Notes under the pieces: model-generated
Seen by the model: only the letters and a program-made list of their open reading frames with translations
The model's database searches: none
What the model was told of the DNA's origin: nothing
Assembly: GCA_023435645.1 (NCBI GenBank)
Contig: JAEYRK010000010.1
Span: 1 to 64,000 of the forward strand
Source of the DNA: Bacillota bacterium
GTDB lineage: Bacteria; Bacillota; Clostridia; Lachnospirales; Lachnospiraceae
Direction of reading: 5' to 3'
DNA: 64,000 nt
In this document: one piece after another, positions 25,301-34,027 of the stretch
Position numbering within the stretch: position 1 is the stretch's first letter
How the letters are laid out: each line of letters starts with the position of its first letter
Made by a program: the position numbers and the translations under genes

Positions 25301-26877
25301 ACATCTACTCCATCGAGGACCTGGCACAATTAATTTATGACTTAAAAAATGCAAATAAATATGCAAGAATTTCCGTTAAGCTGGTTTCCGAAGCCGGTGT
25401 CGGAACCGTTGCAGCCGGTGTTGCCAAGGCCGGAGCAGGGGTAATCCTAATCTCCGGCTATGATGGAGGAACCGGTGCTGCACCCAGGACCTCCATCTAT
25501 AATGCAGGTCTTCCCTGGGAGCTGGGGCTTGCGGAGACCCATCAGACCTTGATTATGAATGGACTCAGGAATAAAGTGGTGATCGAGACGGATGGGAAGC
25601 TGATGACCGGACGGGATGTGCTAATAGCAGCACTGCTAGGAGCGGAGGAGTTCGGCTTCGCTACGGCTCCGCTGGTGACACTGGGCTGTGTAATGATGAG
25701 AGTTTGTAACCTGGATACCTGCCCGGTCGGTGTAGCAACGCAGAATCCGGAGCTACGGAAGAATTTCCGAGGCAAACCGGAATATGTGGAGAACTTCATG
25801 CACTTTGTGGCTGAGGAGCTCCGGGAATATATGGCGAGGCTGGGCTTTCGTACTCTGGAGGAGCTGGTGGGCCGTACGGAGTTCCTGAAGCTGAAGGAAA
25901 CGATGAAGCAGGAGGAGCGGGCCGGTAAGGTGGACCTTAGAGCGATATTGGAAAACCCCTTCCTTAAGAAGGGTCGGAGCATCCATTACAGCCCGGACCA
26001 GTCCTTTGACTTTGGCTTAGAGCAAACCGTGGATGAGAGAATTCTCCTTAGAAAATTTAAGCTGAATGATAAGCATCCCCAGAAGGTGAAGCTTCAGATC
26101 TCTAATACAGACCGTACCTTTGGTACCATACTTGGTTCCGAGATAACCAGAACCCATGGAACGAATCTGAAGGAAGATACCTTTCTTGTCGAATGTAAGG
26201 GAAGCGGCGGGCAGAGCTTCGGTGCTTTTATCCCTAACGGACTTACAATAGAGCTGGAGGGTGACAGCAATGATTATTTCGGCAAGGGCTTATCTGGAGG
26301 TAAGTTGATTGCCTATCCTCCCAAGGGAAGTACCTTCCGAGAGGATGAGAATATCATCATCGGTAATGTTGCCCTGTATGGTGCAACGAGCGGTAAGGCC
26401 TTTATCAACGGAGTTGCCGGTGAGCGCTTCTGCGTCCGTAATTCCGGAGCAATGGCAGTGGTTGAGGGTGTCGGTGATCACGGCTGTGAATATATGACCG
26501 GCGGTAGGGTTGTAGTTCTCGGTAAGACTGGGAAGAATTTCGCAGCAGGAATGAGCGGAGGCTTCGCCTATGTTCTGGATGAGGCCAGTGACCTTTATAA
26601 GAAGCTGAATAAGGGAATGGTATCCTTTGAGGCAGTCACAGAGAAATATGATGTGATGGAGTTAAAGGATATGATATCAGAGCATGTAAAATATACGAAT
26701 TCCAGAAAGGGTAGAGAGATTCTGGAGAATTTCAAGGAGTACTTGCCGAAATTCAAGAAGATCATACCCCATGACTACAGGCGGATGCTACAGACCATCA
26801 TGCAGATGGAAGAGAAGGGCTTAAGCAGTGAACAGGCCCAGATAGAAGCATTTTTTGCCAACACCAGAAATGACTAA
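22306..26877 (+). CDS. gltB: glutamate synthase large subunit
   Basis: A 1523-residue enzyme that transfers the glutamine amide to 2-oxoglutarate, giving two glutamates. After a short propeptide, the nucleophile Cys lies in EHDNCGIGAVV (about residue 30), starting the class II amidotransferase domain (to about 430). A central domain follows, then the FMN synthase domain (about 850-1230) and the Cys-rich 3Fe-4S loop VCNLDTCPVGVATQNP (about 1129). The C-terminal beta-helix (GLSGGKLIAYPP, MTGGRVVVLG) completes it. Three in-frame ATGs (22306, 22312, 22318) share the AAGGAAAAGGA ribosome site, so the exact start is uncertain. Operon with gltD. Confidence 0.97.
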   Translation: MGMLMKISMREETTQVPQGLYDPRFEHDNCGIGAVVHMKGLKTHETVENALKIVENLEHRAGKDAQGKTGDGVGILLQISHRFFSKVAGPLGIELGEEREYGVGMFFFPQDELNRNQAKKMFEIIVEKEGLSFLGWREVPTQPRILGERAVACMPHILQCFIKKPANVKKGVDFDRKLFIIRRIFEQSNDNTYVVSLSSRTIVYKGMFLVKQLRLFFHDLQDEAYDSAIAIVHSRFSTNTNPSWQRAHPNRLIVHNGEINTIRGNADKMLAREETMESDHLKGELHKVLPVVNAEGSDSAMLDNTLEFLVMSGMELPLAVMITIPEPWSNDSSISREKRDFYQYYATMMESWDGPASILFSDGDVMGAVLDRNGLRPSRYYITKDDYLVLSSEVGVLDIPAEKVIKKERLRPGKMLLVDTLKGALIDDDDLKNYYATRQPYGEWLDSNLIKLKDLHIPNKKIVEYSDEELAKLQKAFGYTYEDYKTTILPMADSGQEAVAAMGVDSPIPVLSKNNPPLFNYFKQLFAQVTNPPIDAIREEIITATSVYIGEDGNLLEEKAENCKVLKINNPILTNTDLLKIKTMKKSGFQVEVISMLYYKNTSLEKAIEHMFLEADRAYKEGANILILSDRGVDENHVAIPSLLAVSALQQHLVRTKKRTALAMIVESAEPRDVHHFACLLGYGACAVNPYLAQETIRQLINNNMLDKDYYAAVDDYNKAVLKGIVKIASKMGISTIQSYQGSKIFEAIGISKEVINKYFTGTVSRVEGITLQDMEKQVDALHSKAFDPLGLELDLTLDSNGSHKYRSGKEEHLYNPKTIHLLQQSTRNGNYEMFKEYSKEVTAEQEGVNLRGLLDIDYPEKGIPIEEVESVASIVKRFKTGAMSYGSISKEAHEALAIAMNRLGGKSNSGEGGESLDRLKPGEDGLNRCSAIKQVASGRFGVTSEYLVSAREIQIKMAQGAKPGEGGQLPAEKVYPWIAKTRHSTPGVGLISPPPHHDIYSIEDLAQLIYDLKNANKYARISVKLVSEAGVGTVAAGVAKAGAGVILISGYDGGTGAAPRTSIYNAGLPWELGLAETHQTLIMNGLRNKVVIETDGKLMTGRDVLIAALLGAEEFGFATAPLVTLGCVMMRVCNLDTCPVGVATQNPELRKNFRGKPEYVENFMHFVAEELREYMARLGFRTLEELVGRTEFLKLKETMKQEERAGKVDLRAILENPFLKKGRSIHYSPDQSFDFGLEQTVDERILLRKFKLNDKHPQKVKLQISNTDRTFGTILGSEITRTHGTNLKEDTFLVECKGSGGQSFGAFIPNGLTIELEGDSNDYFGKGLSGGKLIAYPPKGSTFREDENIIIGNVALYGATSGKAFINGVAGERFCVRNSGAMAVVEGVGDHGCEYMTGGRVVVLGKTGKNFAAGMSGGFAYVLDEASDLYKKLNKGMVSFEAVTEKYDVMELKDMISEHVKYTNSRKGREILENFKEYLPKFKKIIPHDYRRMLQTIMQMEEKGLSSEQAQIEAFFANTRND

Positions 26878-26894
26878 GGGAGGGAGGAATACAA

Positions 26895-28397
26895 ATGGGT
26901 AAGCCAACAGGATTTATGGAATTTGATCGGGCAGTGGGCCACAGCGACCCTCCGTTGGAACGGATATTACATTTCAAGGAATTCCACCAGCCTCTGTCCA
27001 TGGAGGAGAGAAAATGCCAGGGTGCCCGCTGCATGGAATGCGGTGTTCCCTTCTGCCAGTCAGGCTTGTTCATCAGCGGAATGGCCTCGGGCTGTCCCTT
27101 GAATAACCTAATACCGGAATGGAATGATTCCATCTATCGAGGCAATATGAAGCAGGCCTTTCACCGTCTGATGAAGACGAATAATTTTCCTGAGTTTACC
27201 GGTAGGGTATGTCCGGCTCCCTGTGAGCCAGCTTGTACCTGTAGCCTGAATGGCGATGCGGTAGCGATCAAGGAAAATGAATGTGCAATTATTGATTATG
27301 GCTATGAAAAGGGCTATATTAAGCCGGAGCCTCCACAGAACAGGACCGGCAAGAAGGTGGCGGTCATTGGCTCAGGGCCTGCCGGGCTTGCTGCAGCCGA
27401 CCAGTTGAATAAACGCGGCCATTTGGTCACCGTCTTTGAACGGTCTGACCGGGTGGGAGGACTTCTGATGTACGGAATTCCGAATATGAAGCTGGAGAAG
27501 CAGGTAATCGAACAAAGAATTAACATCATGAAGGAAGAGGGCGTAACCTTTCTAATTGGTACGGATGTCGGGAATAATTACAAGGCATCGAAAATACGGA
27601 AGGAATTTGACAGTGTAATCCTGGCCTGCGGTGCGTCAAATCCAAGAGATATTAAGGCACCCGGCAGGGAGGCGAAGGGGATCTATTTTGCTGTGGATTA
27701 CTTAACAAGTGCCACGAAGGATCTGCTGGATGCTAGGAGCACCAAAGCAGCTGCGCTAGGGAGCTTTACGATTACTGCAAAGGACAAAAAGGTTCTGGTG
27801 ATTGGTGGTGGGGATACCGGTAATGATTGTGTCGGAACAGCGATCCGGCAGGGGGCTGCCTCTGTGCTGCAGCTGGAGATGATGCCGAAGCCCCCGGAGG
27901 CCAGAGCAGAGAATAATCCCTGGCCTGAGTGGCCAAAGGTCTTAAAGACCGATTATGGTCAGGAGGAGGCTATCGCTGTATTTGGAGAGGATCCCAGAGC
28001 CTATCAGTCAACGGTCAAGGAATTTATTGCGGACCCGAAGGGAAATGTCTGCAAAGTAAAGATTGTGAAGCTGGAAAGCAGATACAATGAGGAGACGAAA
28101 CGGTATTCCATGGAAGAGATTGCGGGCAGTGAGTACGAGGTGGAGATCGATCTGGTATTGATTGCAGCAGGCTTTATTGGTACGCAGTCCTATATTGCAA
28201 AAGCCTTCGGTGTAGAGCTGGACGGCAGGACCAATGTGAAGACAGAGCAGGGAAATTACCACACGAACGTGGATAAGGTATTTACTGCAGGAGATATGCA
28301 CCGAGGCCAATCCCTGGTTGTCTGGGCCATCCGCGAGGGCAGAGAGGTAGCGAAGGCTGTGGATGCTCAGCTGATGGGCTACAGCAATCTGGCTTAA
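26895..28397 (+). CDS. gltD: glutamate synthase small subunit
   Basis: A 500-residue flavoprotein that passes electrons from NAD(P)H to GltB. The N-terminal region carries the cysteines for two 4Fe-4S clusters (CMECGVPFC, then CPAPCEPACTC, about 46-116). The FAD-binding GxGxxG (VAVIGSGPAGLAAADQL) is at about 155, and the NAD(P) site VLVIGGGDTGNDC at about 300. The C-terminal ATGDxxxGxx-type FAD motif appears as FTAGDMHRGQSLVV. It begins 17 bases after the gltB stop with GGGAGGGAGG, so the two are translated from one mRNA. Confidence 0.97.
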   Translation: MGKPTGFMEFDRAVGHSDPPLERILHFKEFHQPLSMEERKCQGARCMECGVPFCQSGLFISGMASGCPLNNLIPEWNDSIYRGNMKQAFHRLMKTNNFPEFTGRVCPAPCEPACTCSLNGDAVAIKENECAIIDYGYEKGYIKPEPPQNRTGKKVAVIGSGPAGLAAADQLNKRGHLVTVFERSDRVGGLLMYGIPNMKLEKQVIEQRINIMKEEGVTFLIGTDVGNNYKASKIRKEFDSVILACGASNPRDIKAPGREAKGIYFAVDYLTSATKDLLDARSTKAAALGSFTITAKDKKVLVIGGGDTGNDCVGTAIRQGAASVLQLEMMPKPPEARAENNPWPEWPKVLKTDYGQEEAIAVFGEDPRAYQSTVKEFIADPKGNVCKVKIVKLESRYNEETKRYSMEEIAGSEYEVEIDLVLIAAGFIGTQSYIAKAFGVELDGRTNVKTEQGNYHTNVDKVFTAGDMHRGQSLVVWAIREGREVAKAVDAQLMGYSNLA

Positions 28398-28444
28398 TCG
28401 GATAGGATATTCACTTCATTACACTCCTTATATTGATAGAAATG

Positions 28445-28516
28445 AAAACAGTTATTCCCCAAAGATCTCAGGAAGCCCCAGCATAGGCTTCCGGGAGGCT
28501 GGGAATAACTGTTTTT
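28445..28516 (+). terminator. terminator of gltBD
   Basis: AAAACAGTTATTCCC pairs with GGGAATAACTGTTTTT, with a second small hairpin (GGAAGCC/GGCTTCC) in the loop. Confidence 0.85.
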
Positions 28517-28550
28517 GTGTAATACAAATAGGCCAAAGGACTATTTACTA

Positions 28551-28580
28551 TTGACAATGTATCGCTCATTTATTCATAAT
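28551..28580 (+). promoter_or_regulatory. promoter upstream of the small-protein pair
   Basis: TTGACA (28551-28556), 18 bases, CATAAT (28575-28580). A second -10-like TATAAT is at 28741-28746 without a good -35. The roughly 200-base leader in between shows only weak self-pairing. I assign nothing else to 28581-28740. Confidence 0.5.
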
Positions 28581-28804
28581 TTAATAGAACAAATATAATA
28601 CCCTGAAGAACATCCATAGGACTTCATGATCAGGGGATATCGATCACCTAGGCAGGCTTTCAGTAGTTTGAGGAAGGGGTAGCTGAGGTGAAATGGGTAT
28701 TCCTTAGGAAGGAATCATGGTAATAATATTGATTCTTTCGTATAATATGTAGAGAAATACTTATGATAAATAGGAATGATACAACAAAGGATGGGAGAAT
28801 GCAT

Positions 28805-29038
28805 ATGTTTAATCCGGCTAAGCTGTTTAAGATCAAAGGTGCATGGGAGAAATTCGCAGTAAATCACCCCAAGTTTCCGAAATTTTTGGAGGCAGTGGGT
28901 AAGACGGCCCTTGAGGAAGGAACAGTATTTGAATTCAATGTAACAAAGGCTGACGGAACGAGCCTAAGCTCGAATATCAAGCTTACGAACTCTGATATTG
29001 AGCTGTTCAGGGAGCTATCGGAACTATTTAAGAAGTAA
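28805..29038 (+). CDS. small protein of unknown function (77 residues)
   Basis: I do not recognise a family. The start at ATG 28805 (MFNPAKLFKIKGAWEKF) has GGGAG eight bases upstream; ATG 28799 is an alternative. The N-terminal half is basic and aromatic (KLFKIKGAWEKFAVNHPKFPKFLEAV) and the C-terminal half is acidic (NSDIELFRELSELFKK), which suggests a small helical cytoplasmic protein. No membrane segment or signal peptide is seen. Codon use is like its neighbours and the ribosome site is good, so it is probably real. It is followed 80 bases later by a tiny membrane protein gene. Confidence 0.65.
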   Translation: MFNPAKLFKIKGAWEKFAVNHPKFPKFLEAVGKTALEEGTVFEFNVTKADGTSLSSNIKLTNSDIELFRELSELFKK

Positions 29039-29118
29039 AGGAAGTATCATAGTTCAGGCATAGCAGTGAAATCAAGAAAGTACTACGATAGAGCATAATA
29101 TAGAAAGGGGGAAGACTG

Positions 29119-29280
29119 ATGCAGAAGAAAACTGGGGTTTTAGTATCCATCATTTGCTTCCTGGTTGGATTTATTCTTGGACTATTCCTTTCACCGATCA
29201 AGCAGGGGATCGGTAATCATTGCGGAAACACCAATCATTATTATGGGAAGGATGGTAAGAAGGAGGCTAACACAGATTAA
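29119..29280 (+). CDS. tiny single-pass membrane protein (53 residues)
   Basis: ATG 29119 follows AAAGGGGGA and the frame closes at TAA 29278. The product starts MQKKTGVLVSIICFLVGF, continues into one hydrophobic helix (about 7-28, ILGLFLSPIKQG) and ends in a short polar tail with NHCGNTNHYYGKDGKK. The positive-inside rule puts the N-terminal lysines in the cytoplasm. It resembles the small one-helix proteins with a glycine-rich helix and SPxK turn that are often missed in annotation. Function unknown. It may be co-transcribed with the 77-residue gene upstream. Confidence 0.6.
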   Translation: MQKKTGVLVSIICFLVGFILGLFLSPIKQGIGNHCGNTNHYYGKDGKKEANTD

Positions 29281-29492
29281 ACTTAACCAATGGAGGTAAG
29301 CGAGTACAGACTTTGACAGGACAGGAAAAAATCTGCACTTTATTTCTGGTAAAATCTATGATATGCTATCCCCTGCGGCTGTTAGGTAGGGGTTTATCGG
29401 AGAGAAAGCCCGTCCTCGGACACATGTCTGCAAGTGAAATACAAGAAAATACCGGTTTGTATATAATTCATAAAAATTATCTAAATCGGTAG

Positions 29493-29543
29493 TGATAACT
29501 ATTATCATTTACCATTGACATTGCCAAGGGGATTCCTTATGAT
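29493..29543 (+). promoter_or_regulatory. pflB promoter with Fur-like box
   Basis: TTGACA (29515-29520), 17 bases, TATGAT (29538-29543). Just upstream, TGATAACTATTATCA (29493-29507) differs at one base from the 7-1-7 Fur consensus TGATAATNATTATCA. A further T/A-rich hairpin region precedes it (29380-29470). Otherwise 29281-29719 holds no gene. Confidence 0.6.
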
Positions 29544-29719
29544 GAGAATGTAGAGAAAAGAATTCTCACATATGCCATAAAGTGGCATCCTAGGGATTGC
29601 TGTAGGCTCGGGCAGCGTATTTCATGGAGCCGGCTTGCATCAAGAATGAGGCAATATGATCATGAGGCCTATCCGGCATCATGGTACATAATAAAACACC
29701 ATATGAGGAGGACTAATGT

Positions 29720-31945
29720 ATGAGACAGGAATGGTTTGATTTCCAACCTGGAAGCTGGACGACAGATATCAATGTAAGAAGCTTCATTCAACATAATTAC
29801 ACACCCTATGAGGGTGATGCGACCTTCCTGGCAGGACCGACTGCCAGAACGCAGAAGCTTTGGGAGCAGGTGAAGGAGCTGATGCTGGAGGAGAACAGGA
29901 AGGGTATTCTGGATGTTGAGACCCGGAAGCCTTCTACGATTACTACCTTCGGTGCAGGATATCTGGACAAGGAGAATGAGGTAATTGTAGGATACCAAAC
30001 AGATAAGCCCTTAAAGCGTGGCATCATGCCCAATGGAGGTGTCCGTGTTGTTAAAAGTGCGTTGGAGTCTTACGGCTTTAGCCTGGATAAAACAACAGAA
30101 GAAATCTACACTCAGAATAGAAAAACCCACAATGACGGTGTATTCGATGCCTATACTGATGCAATGAAGAAGGCAAGACATACCGGAATTATCACCGGTC
30201 TGCCGGATGCTTACGGAAGAGGAAGAATTATCGGAGATTACCGTCGCGTTGCCCTGTACGGAGTAGATGTTCTCATTGAGGATAAACAGAGAGAGAAGAA
30301 GCTCCTTGAGATCCCTATTCTGGAATCCCCGGACATCCGACTGAGAGAGGAAATCTCAGAGCAAATCAAGGCATTGAAGCAGCTGAAGGAGATGGCCGCT
30401 TCCTATGGCTATGACATCAGCAATCCTGCGAAGAATTCCTTCGAGGCAACTCAGTGGACCTATTTCGCTTATTTGGGAGCCATCAAGGAGCAGGATGGTG
30501 CGGCAATGAGCCTTGGTCGTGTTTCCACCTTCTTAGATATCTATTATGAAAGAGACCTTAAGAATGGATTGATCACAGAGGAAGAGGTTCAGGAGCTGAT
30601 GGATCAGTTCGTAATGAAGCTGAGAATGGTGCGTTTCCTCAGAACACCTTCCTACAATGATCTGTTCTCCGGAGATCCTACCTGGGTAACGGAGAGCATT
30701 GGCGGTATGGGTATGGACGGTAGGACACTGGTTACAAAGAGCAGCTTCCGTGTACTACATACCTTATATAATCTTGGTCCCGCACCGGAGCCCAACCTCA
30801 CCGTGCTCTGGTCAGTATTCCTTCCGGAGCATTTTAAGAAATTCTGCTCTAAGGTTTCAATTGATACCAGCTCTATCCAATATGAGAGTGATGACCTGAT
30901 GAGAGAGGTCTGGGGTGATGACTATGGTATCGCCTGCTGTGTATCCGCTATGAGAATCGGTAAACAGATGCAGTTCTTCGGAGCCCGTGCAAATCTGGCG
31001 AAGGCCCTGCTCTATGCGATTAACGGTGGTAAGGATGAGAAGTCCGGAGAGCAGGTAGGTCCGATGTTCGCCCCTGTAACAGGGGAATACCTGGATTATG
31101 ATGAAGTAATGGCGAAGTTCGACCAGACCCTTGACTGGCTGTCAGAGCTATATATCAATACCCTGAATGTTATCCACTATATGCATGATAAGTATAATTA
31201 TGAGAGACTCCAGATGGCACTCCATGATATCAATATCCTTCGTACTGAGGCCTGTGGTATTGCGGGACTGTCCGTAGTGGCTGACTCCCTGTCCGCCATC
31301 AAATATGCCAAGGTGAAGGTGATCCGGAATGAAGCCGGTCTGGCAGTGGATTATGAGATAGAAGGGGATTACCCTGCCTATGGAAACAATGATGACCGTG
31401 TGGATCAGATTGCGGTTGATCTGGTAGAGCATTTCATGAATAAGCTGAGAAAGGTTAAAACCTACCGTGAGGCTAAGCATACCCTATCTGTATTAACCAT
31501 TACCTCCAATGTGGTGTATGGTAAGAAGACCGGAAGTACACCGGATGGCCGTAAGGCTGGTGAGCCCTTTGCTCCCGGAGCAAATCCGATGCATGGCAGG
31601 GATAAGAAGGGTGCGGTTGCATCCATGGCTTCTGTTGCGAAGCTCCCCTATAAGCATGCAGAGGACGGTATTTCCTATACCTTCTCAATCGTTCCGAAGG
31701 CACTGGGTAAGGATGATACAGAGAGGATCGATAATCTGTCCGGATTATTGGACGGCTACTTCCATGACAGAGGTCATCATATCAATGTCAATGTATTTGA
31801 CCGTGAGACCCTGATGGATGCCATGGAGCATCCGGAAAAATATCCTCAGCTGACCATTCGTGTATCCGGCTATGCAGTTAACTTTGTAAAGCTGAGCCGT
31901 GAACAGCAGCTAGATGTCATCCACAGAACCTTCCATGAAAGATAG
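29720..31945 (+). CDS. pflB: pyruvate formate-lyase (formate C-acetyltransferase)
   Basis: A 741-residue glycyl-radical enzyme converting pyruvate and CoA to acetyl-CoA and formate without oxygen. The catalytic cysteine pair is seen in YGIACCVSAMRIG (about 402-414), and the radical glycine in RVSGYAVNFV near the C-terminus (about residue 717). Length matches typical PFL. The start ATG 29720 follows TGAGGAGGAC. The activating enzyme gene pflA lies 135 bases downstream, separated by a hairpin. The presence of PFL indicates mixed-acid fermentation in an anaerobe. Confidence 0.98.
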   Translation: MRQEWFDFQPGSWTTDINVRSFIQHNYTPYEGDATFLAGPTARTQKLWEQVKELMLEENRKGILDVETRKPSTITTFGAGYLDKENEVIVGYQTDKPLKRGIMPNGGVRVVKSALESYGFSLDKTTEEIYTQNRKTHNDGVFDAYTDAMKKARHTGIITGLPDAYGRGRIIGDYRRVALYGVDVLIEDKQREKKLLEIPILESPDIRLREEISEQIKALKQLKEMAASYGYDISNPAKNSFEATQWTYFAYLGAIKEQDGAAMSLGRVSTFLDIYYERDLKNGLITEEEVQELMDQFVMKLRMVRFLRTPSYNDLFSGDPTWVTESIGGMGMDGRTLVTKSSFRVLHTLYNLGPAPEPNLTVLWSVFLPEHFKKFCSKVSIDTSSIQYESDDLMREVWGDDYGIACCVSAMRIGKQMQFFGARANLAKALLYAINGGKDEKSGEQVGPMFAPVTGEYLDYDEVMAKFDQTLDWLSELYINTLNVIHYMHDKYNYERLQMALHDINILRTEACGIAGLSVVADSLSAIKYAKVKVIRNEAGLAVDYEIEGDYPAYGNNDDRVDQIAVDLVEHFMNKLRKVKTYREAKHTLSVLTITSNVVYGKKTGSTPDGRKAGEPFAPGANPMHGRDKKGAVASMASVAKLPYKHAEDGISYTFSIVPKALGKDDTERIDNLSGLLDGYFHDRGHHINVNVFDRETLMDAMEHPEKYPQLTIRVSGYAVNFVKLSREQQLDVIHRTFHER

Positions 31946-32004
31946 AAGTCTGGCAGTGAATAGAATTCTGGCAGTGATAAGATAATCAAAAAATGTGTGA
32001 TAAA

Positions 32005-32057
32005 ATGATCAAAAAACATAAAAATGGTCCATCCATGTTAAAGCATGGGTTGATCAT
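32005..32057. other. inverted repeat between pflB and pflA
   Basis: ATGATCAA (32005-32012) pairs with TTGATCAT (32050-32057), and inside it CCATG/CATGG forms a second stem. No T run follows directly. It could set mRNA stability or partial termination between the abundant lyase and its low-abundance activase. Confidence 0.45.
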
Positions 32058-32080
32058 TCATAACCGGAAAGGCGGGCGGT

Positions 32081-32824
32081 ATGATGGAAAAAATCGGACG
32101 CATTCATTCCCTGGAAAGTCTAGGGACTGTGGATGGACCCGGGATACGTTTTGTCGTATTCCTGCAAGGTTGTCCTTTACGATGCCAATTCTGCCATAAT
32201 CCGGACACCTGGGATGTTACAAAGGGCAGGGAGTATACGGTAAGCCAGCTGATGGGGGAAATCATCAGGTATAAATCCTACATGAGCTTTTCCGGCGGAG
32301 GAGTAACCTTCACCGGAGGTGAGCCCTTATTGCAGGCAGAATTTCTCCTCGAGGTAAGTAAGAAATGTAAGGAGCTCGGTATCTCCACAGCTCTGGACAC
32401 CTCCGGTTTCCTATGGAACGACCATGTCAGTGAGCTACTTAGGTATACCGATCTGGTGCTCCTGGACATTAAAAACTATGATCCACTGGTATATAAGACG
32501 GTAACCGGTGTATCCCTATCACCGACATTAAAGTTTCTGGACCAACTCAGAGAGAGGGGGACCAGGACCTGGATCCGCTATGTATTGGTGCCTCAGCTGA
32601 CAGATAATCTTGATAGTGTAAAAAAGCTGTCAGAGCATCTGGATCAGTATCCGAATGTGGAGAAGATTGAGCTACTGGCATTCCATAAAATGGGTGAATA
32701 TAAGTGGAAGGAGCTTGGACTGGAATATAAGCTCTCTGATACGAAGGAACCCAGCAAGGAGCTGCTGAAAGAGGTCAAGGCAATCTTTGAAGAAAATGGA
32801 AAGACTGTAATTGCAAATGTGTAA
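32081..32824 (+). CDS. pflA: pyruvate formate-lyase activating enzyme
   Basis: A 247-residue radical SAM enzyme that abstracts the glycine hydrogen of PflB. The cluster motif CPLRCQFC (Cx3Cx2C) lies at about 31-38, directly after the N-terminal IHSLESLGTVDGPGIRFVVFLQG typical of PFL activases. GGGVTFTGGEPLLQ (about 71-84) is the SAM-binding GGE motif. ATG 32081 and 32084 are both possible starts. It is paired with pflB. Confidence 0.97.
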   Translation: MMEKIGRIHSLESLGTVDGPGIRFVVFLQGCPLRCQFCHNPDTWDVTKGREYTVSQLMGEIIRYKSYMSFSGGGVTFTGGEPLLQAEFLLEVSKKCKELGISTALDTSGFLWNDHVSELLRYTDLVLLDIKNYDPLVYKTVTGVSLSPTLKFLDQLRERGTRTWIRYVLVPQLTDNLDSVKKLSEHLDQYPNVEKIELLAFHKMGEYKWKELGLEYKLSDTKEPSKELLKEVKAIFEENGKTVIANV

Positions 32825-32850
32825 TCAAGGCGTGCTCTATCGTCTATATC

Positions 32851-32887
32851 ATATCTCCAACCAGCTTGTGTGGTTGGAGATATTTTA
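32851..32887 (+). terminator. terminator after pflA
   Basis: ATATCTCCAACC and GGTTGGAGATAT form a 12-bp stem followed by TTTTAT. Confidence 0.8.
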
Positions 32888-33021
32888 TATAGCCTGCTCA
32901 TTGGTCAGGAAAAAGGGTGGAATTCATGGACTCTTATGATATAATGGTGAGAACCCCGACATTAATAGCAATACATACGATATTACAGCAGGCAGGCTAC
33001 TTCAGGATAGGAGAGGAACAG

Positions 33022-33609
33022 ATGAGAATTTATTTAATCAGACACGGAGAGACGGATTGGAATCTGGAGGGCAGGCTCCAGGGGAGGGAAGACATTCCAC
33101 TGAATAAAAATGGGATACAGCAGGCAATCCTTTGCGGTCAAGCCTTCCGGGACATAAAGATCAAAGCGGTTCTCACCAGCCCCTTAATTCGTGCGAAGAG
33201 AACAGCGGAGATTATCTCTGAACAGGCAAACCTAGGGCAGGTAATTGTTGAGGAGGGATTAATCGAACGGGATTTCGGAGTCCTTGCCGGAGTAAGCTAT
33301 GATTCCAAGAAGCATTTTGATACCTTTGGAATAGAGGAGGGAATTGAACCCTTTGAAGAGCTCCATCAGAGGCTGATCGGATGTATCAGAAAGCATGCGG
33401 AAGCTTATTATGATGAGGATATCATTATGGTTTCCCATGGAGGAGCGATCAATTCGGTCATTTCAGTGCTATCCGGGGGAGAGCTGGGCTCCGGCAAGAC
33501 CAGATTAAAGAATGCCTGTATCAGCATTCTTCAGTATCAGGAAGGGAACCTGAGTCTAGTGCAATATAATCTGGCCACAGAGGAATTCCTGGCCTCTATA
33601 GCGGTCTGA
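33022..33609 (+). CDS. histidine phosphatase (phosphoglycerate mutase-like)
   Basis: A 195-residue protein starting at ATG 33022 after AGGAGAGG; in-frame sequence upstream to 32917 lacks the family signature. MRIYLIRHGETDWN carries the catalytic RHG at residues 7-9, LTSPLIRAKRTA the second arginine region, and MVSHGGAIN (about 140) the second histidine. This is the general histidine phosphatase fold; targets in such small proteins range from sugar phosphates to alpha-ribazole phosphate. No cobalamin genes adjoin it, so the substrate is open. Confidence 0.85.
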   Translation: MRIYLIRHGETDWNLEGRLQGREDIPLNKNGIQQAILCGQAFRDIKIKAVLTSPLIRAKRTAEIISEQANLGQVIVEEGLIERDFGVLAGVSYDSKKHFDTFGIEEGIEPFEELHQRLIGCIRKHAEAYYDEDIIMVSHGGAINSVISVLSGGELGSGKTRLKNACISILQYQEGNLSLVQYNLATEEFLASIAV

Positions 33610-33669
33610 TGCAGCTGCAGGATCTCCTCTTGGAAGAAAGCAGCTGTCTTAGAACAATGAATGAATAGG

Positions 33670-33707
33670 AAAGCATGCGGAGAAAATCATTCCGCATGCT
33701 TTTTTTG
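33670..33707 (+). terminator. strong intrinsic terminator
   Basis: AAAGCATGCGGA, nine-base loop, TCCGCATGCTTTTTTT. It ends the phosphatase transcript. The rest of the gap to 34027 has no gene. A -10-like TATGAT at 33982-33987 without a clear -35 may serve helD. Confidence 0.9.
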
Positions 33708-34027
33708 AACCCTTGTCAATGATTGGGATGGAATAGGGAATATGAAATGCCAACAATGAAGGAAGTGGCAGATCCTGAAAGCGAAGGAAGGGCAAAGGAA
33801 AGGTCTGTGGGAAATCAGAACAGTAGCTTCAAGTTAACAAGAATACAGGACATGAATACAGGAAAGGGCACAAAAAAGCTGCCAGATTGATCTGTCAGCA
33901 AATTCGGAATTTTTAGTCACACTACATTGTCAATCATAACACAGCTGAAAGAAAAAGTCTAGTATTATTTTTATTTTGTATTATGATGTATCTGTGGCGA
34001 TGAAACGTGTAGTTGAAGGAGGCTGTC

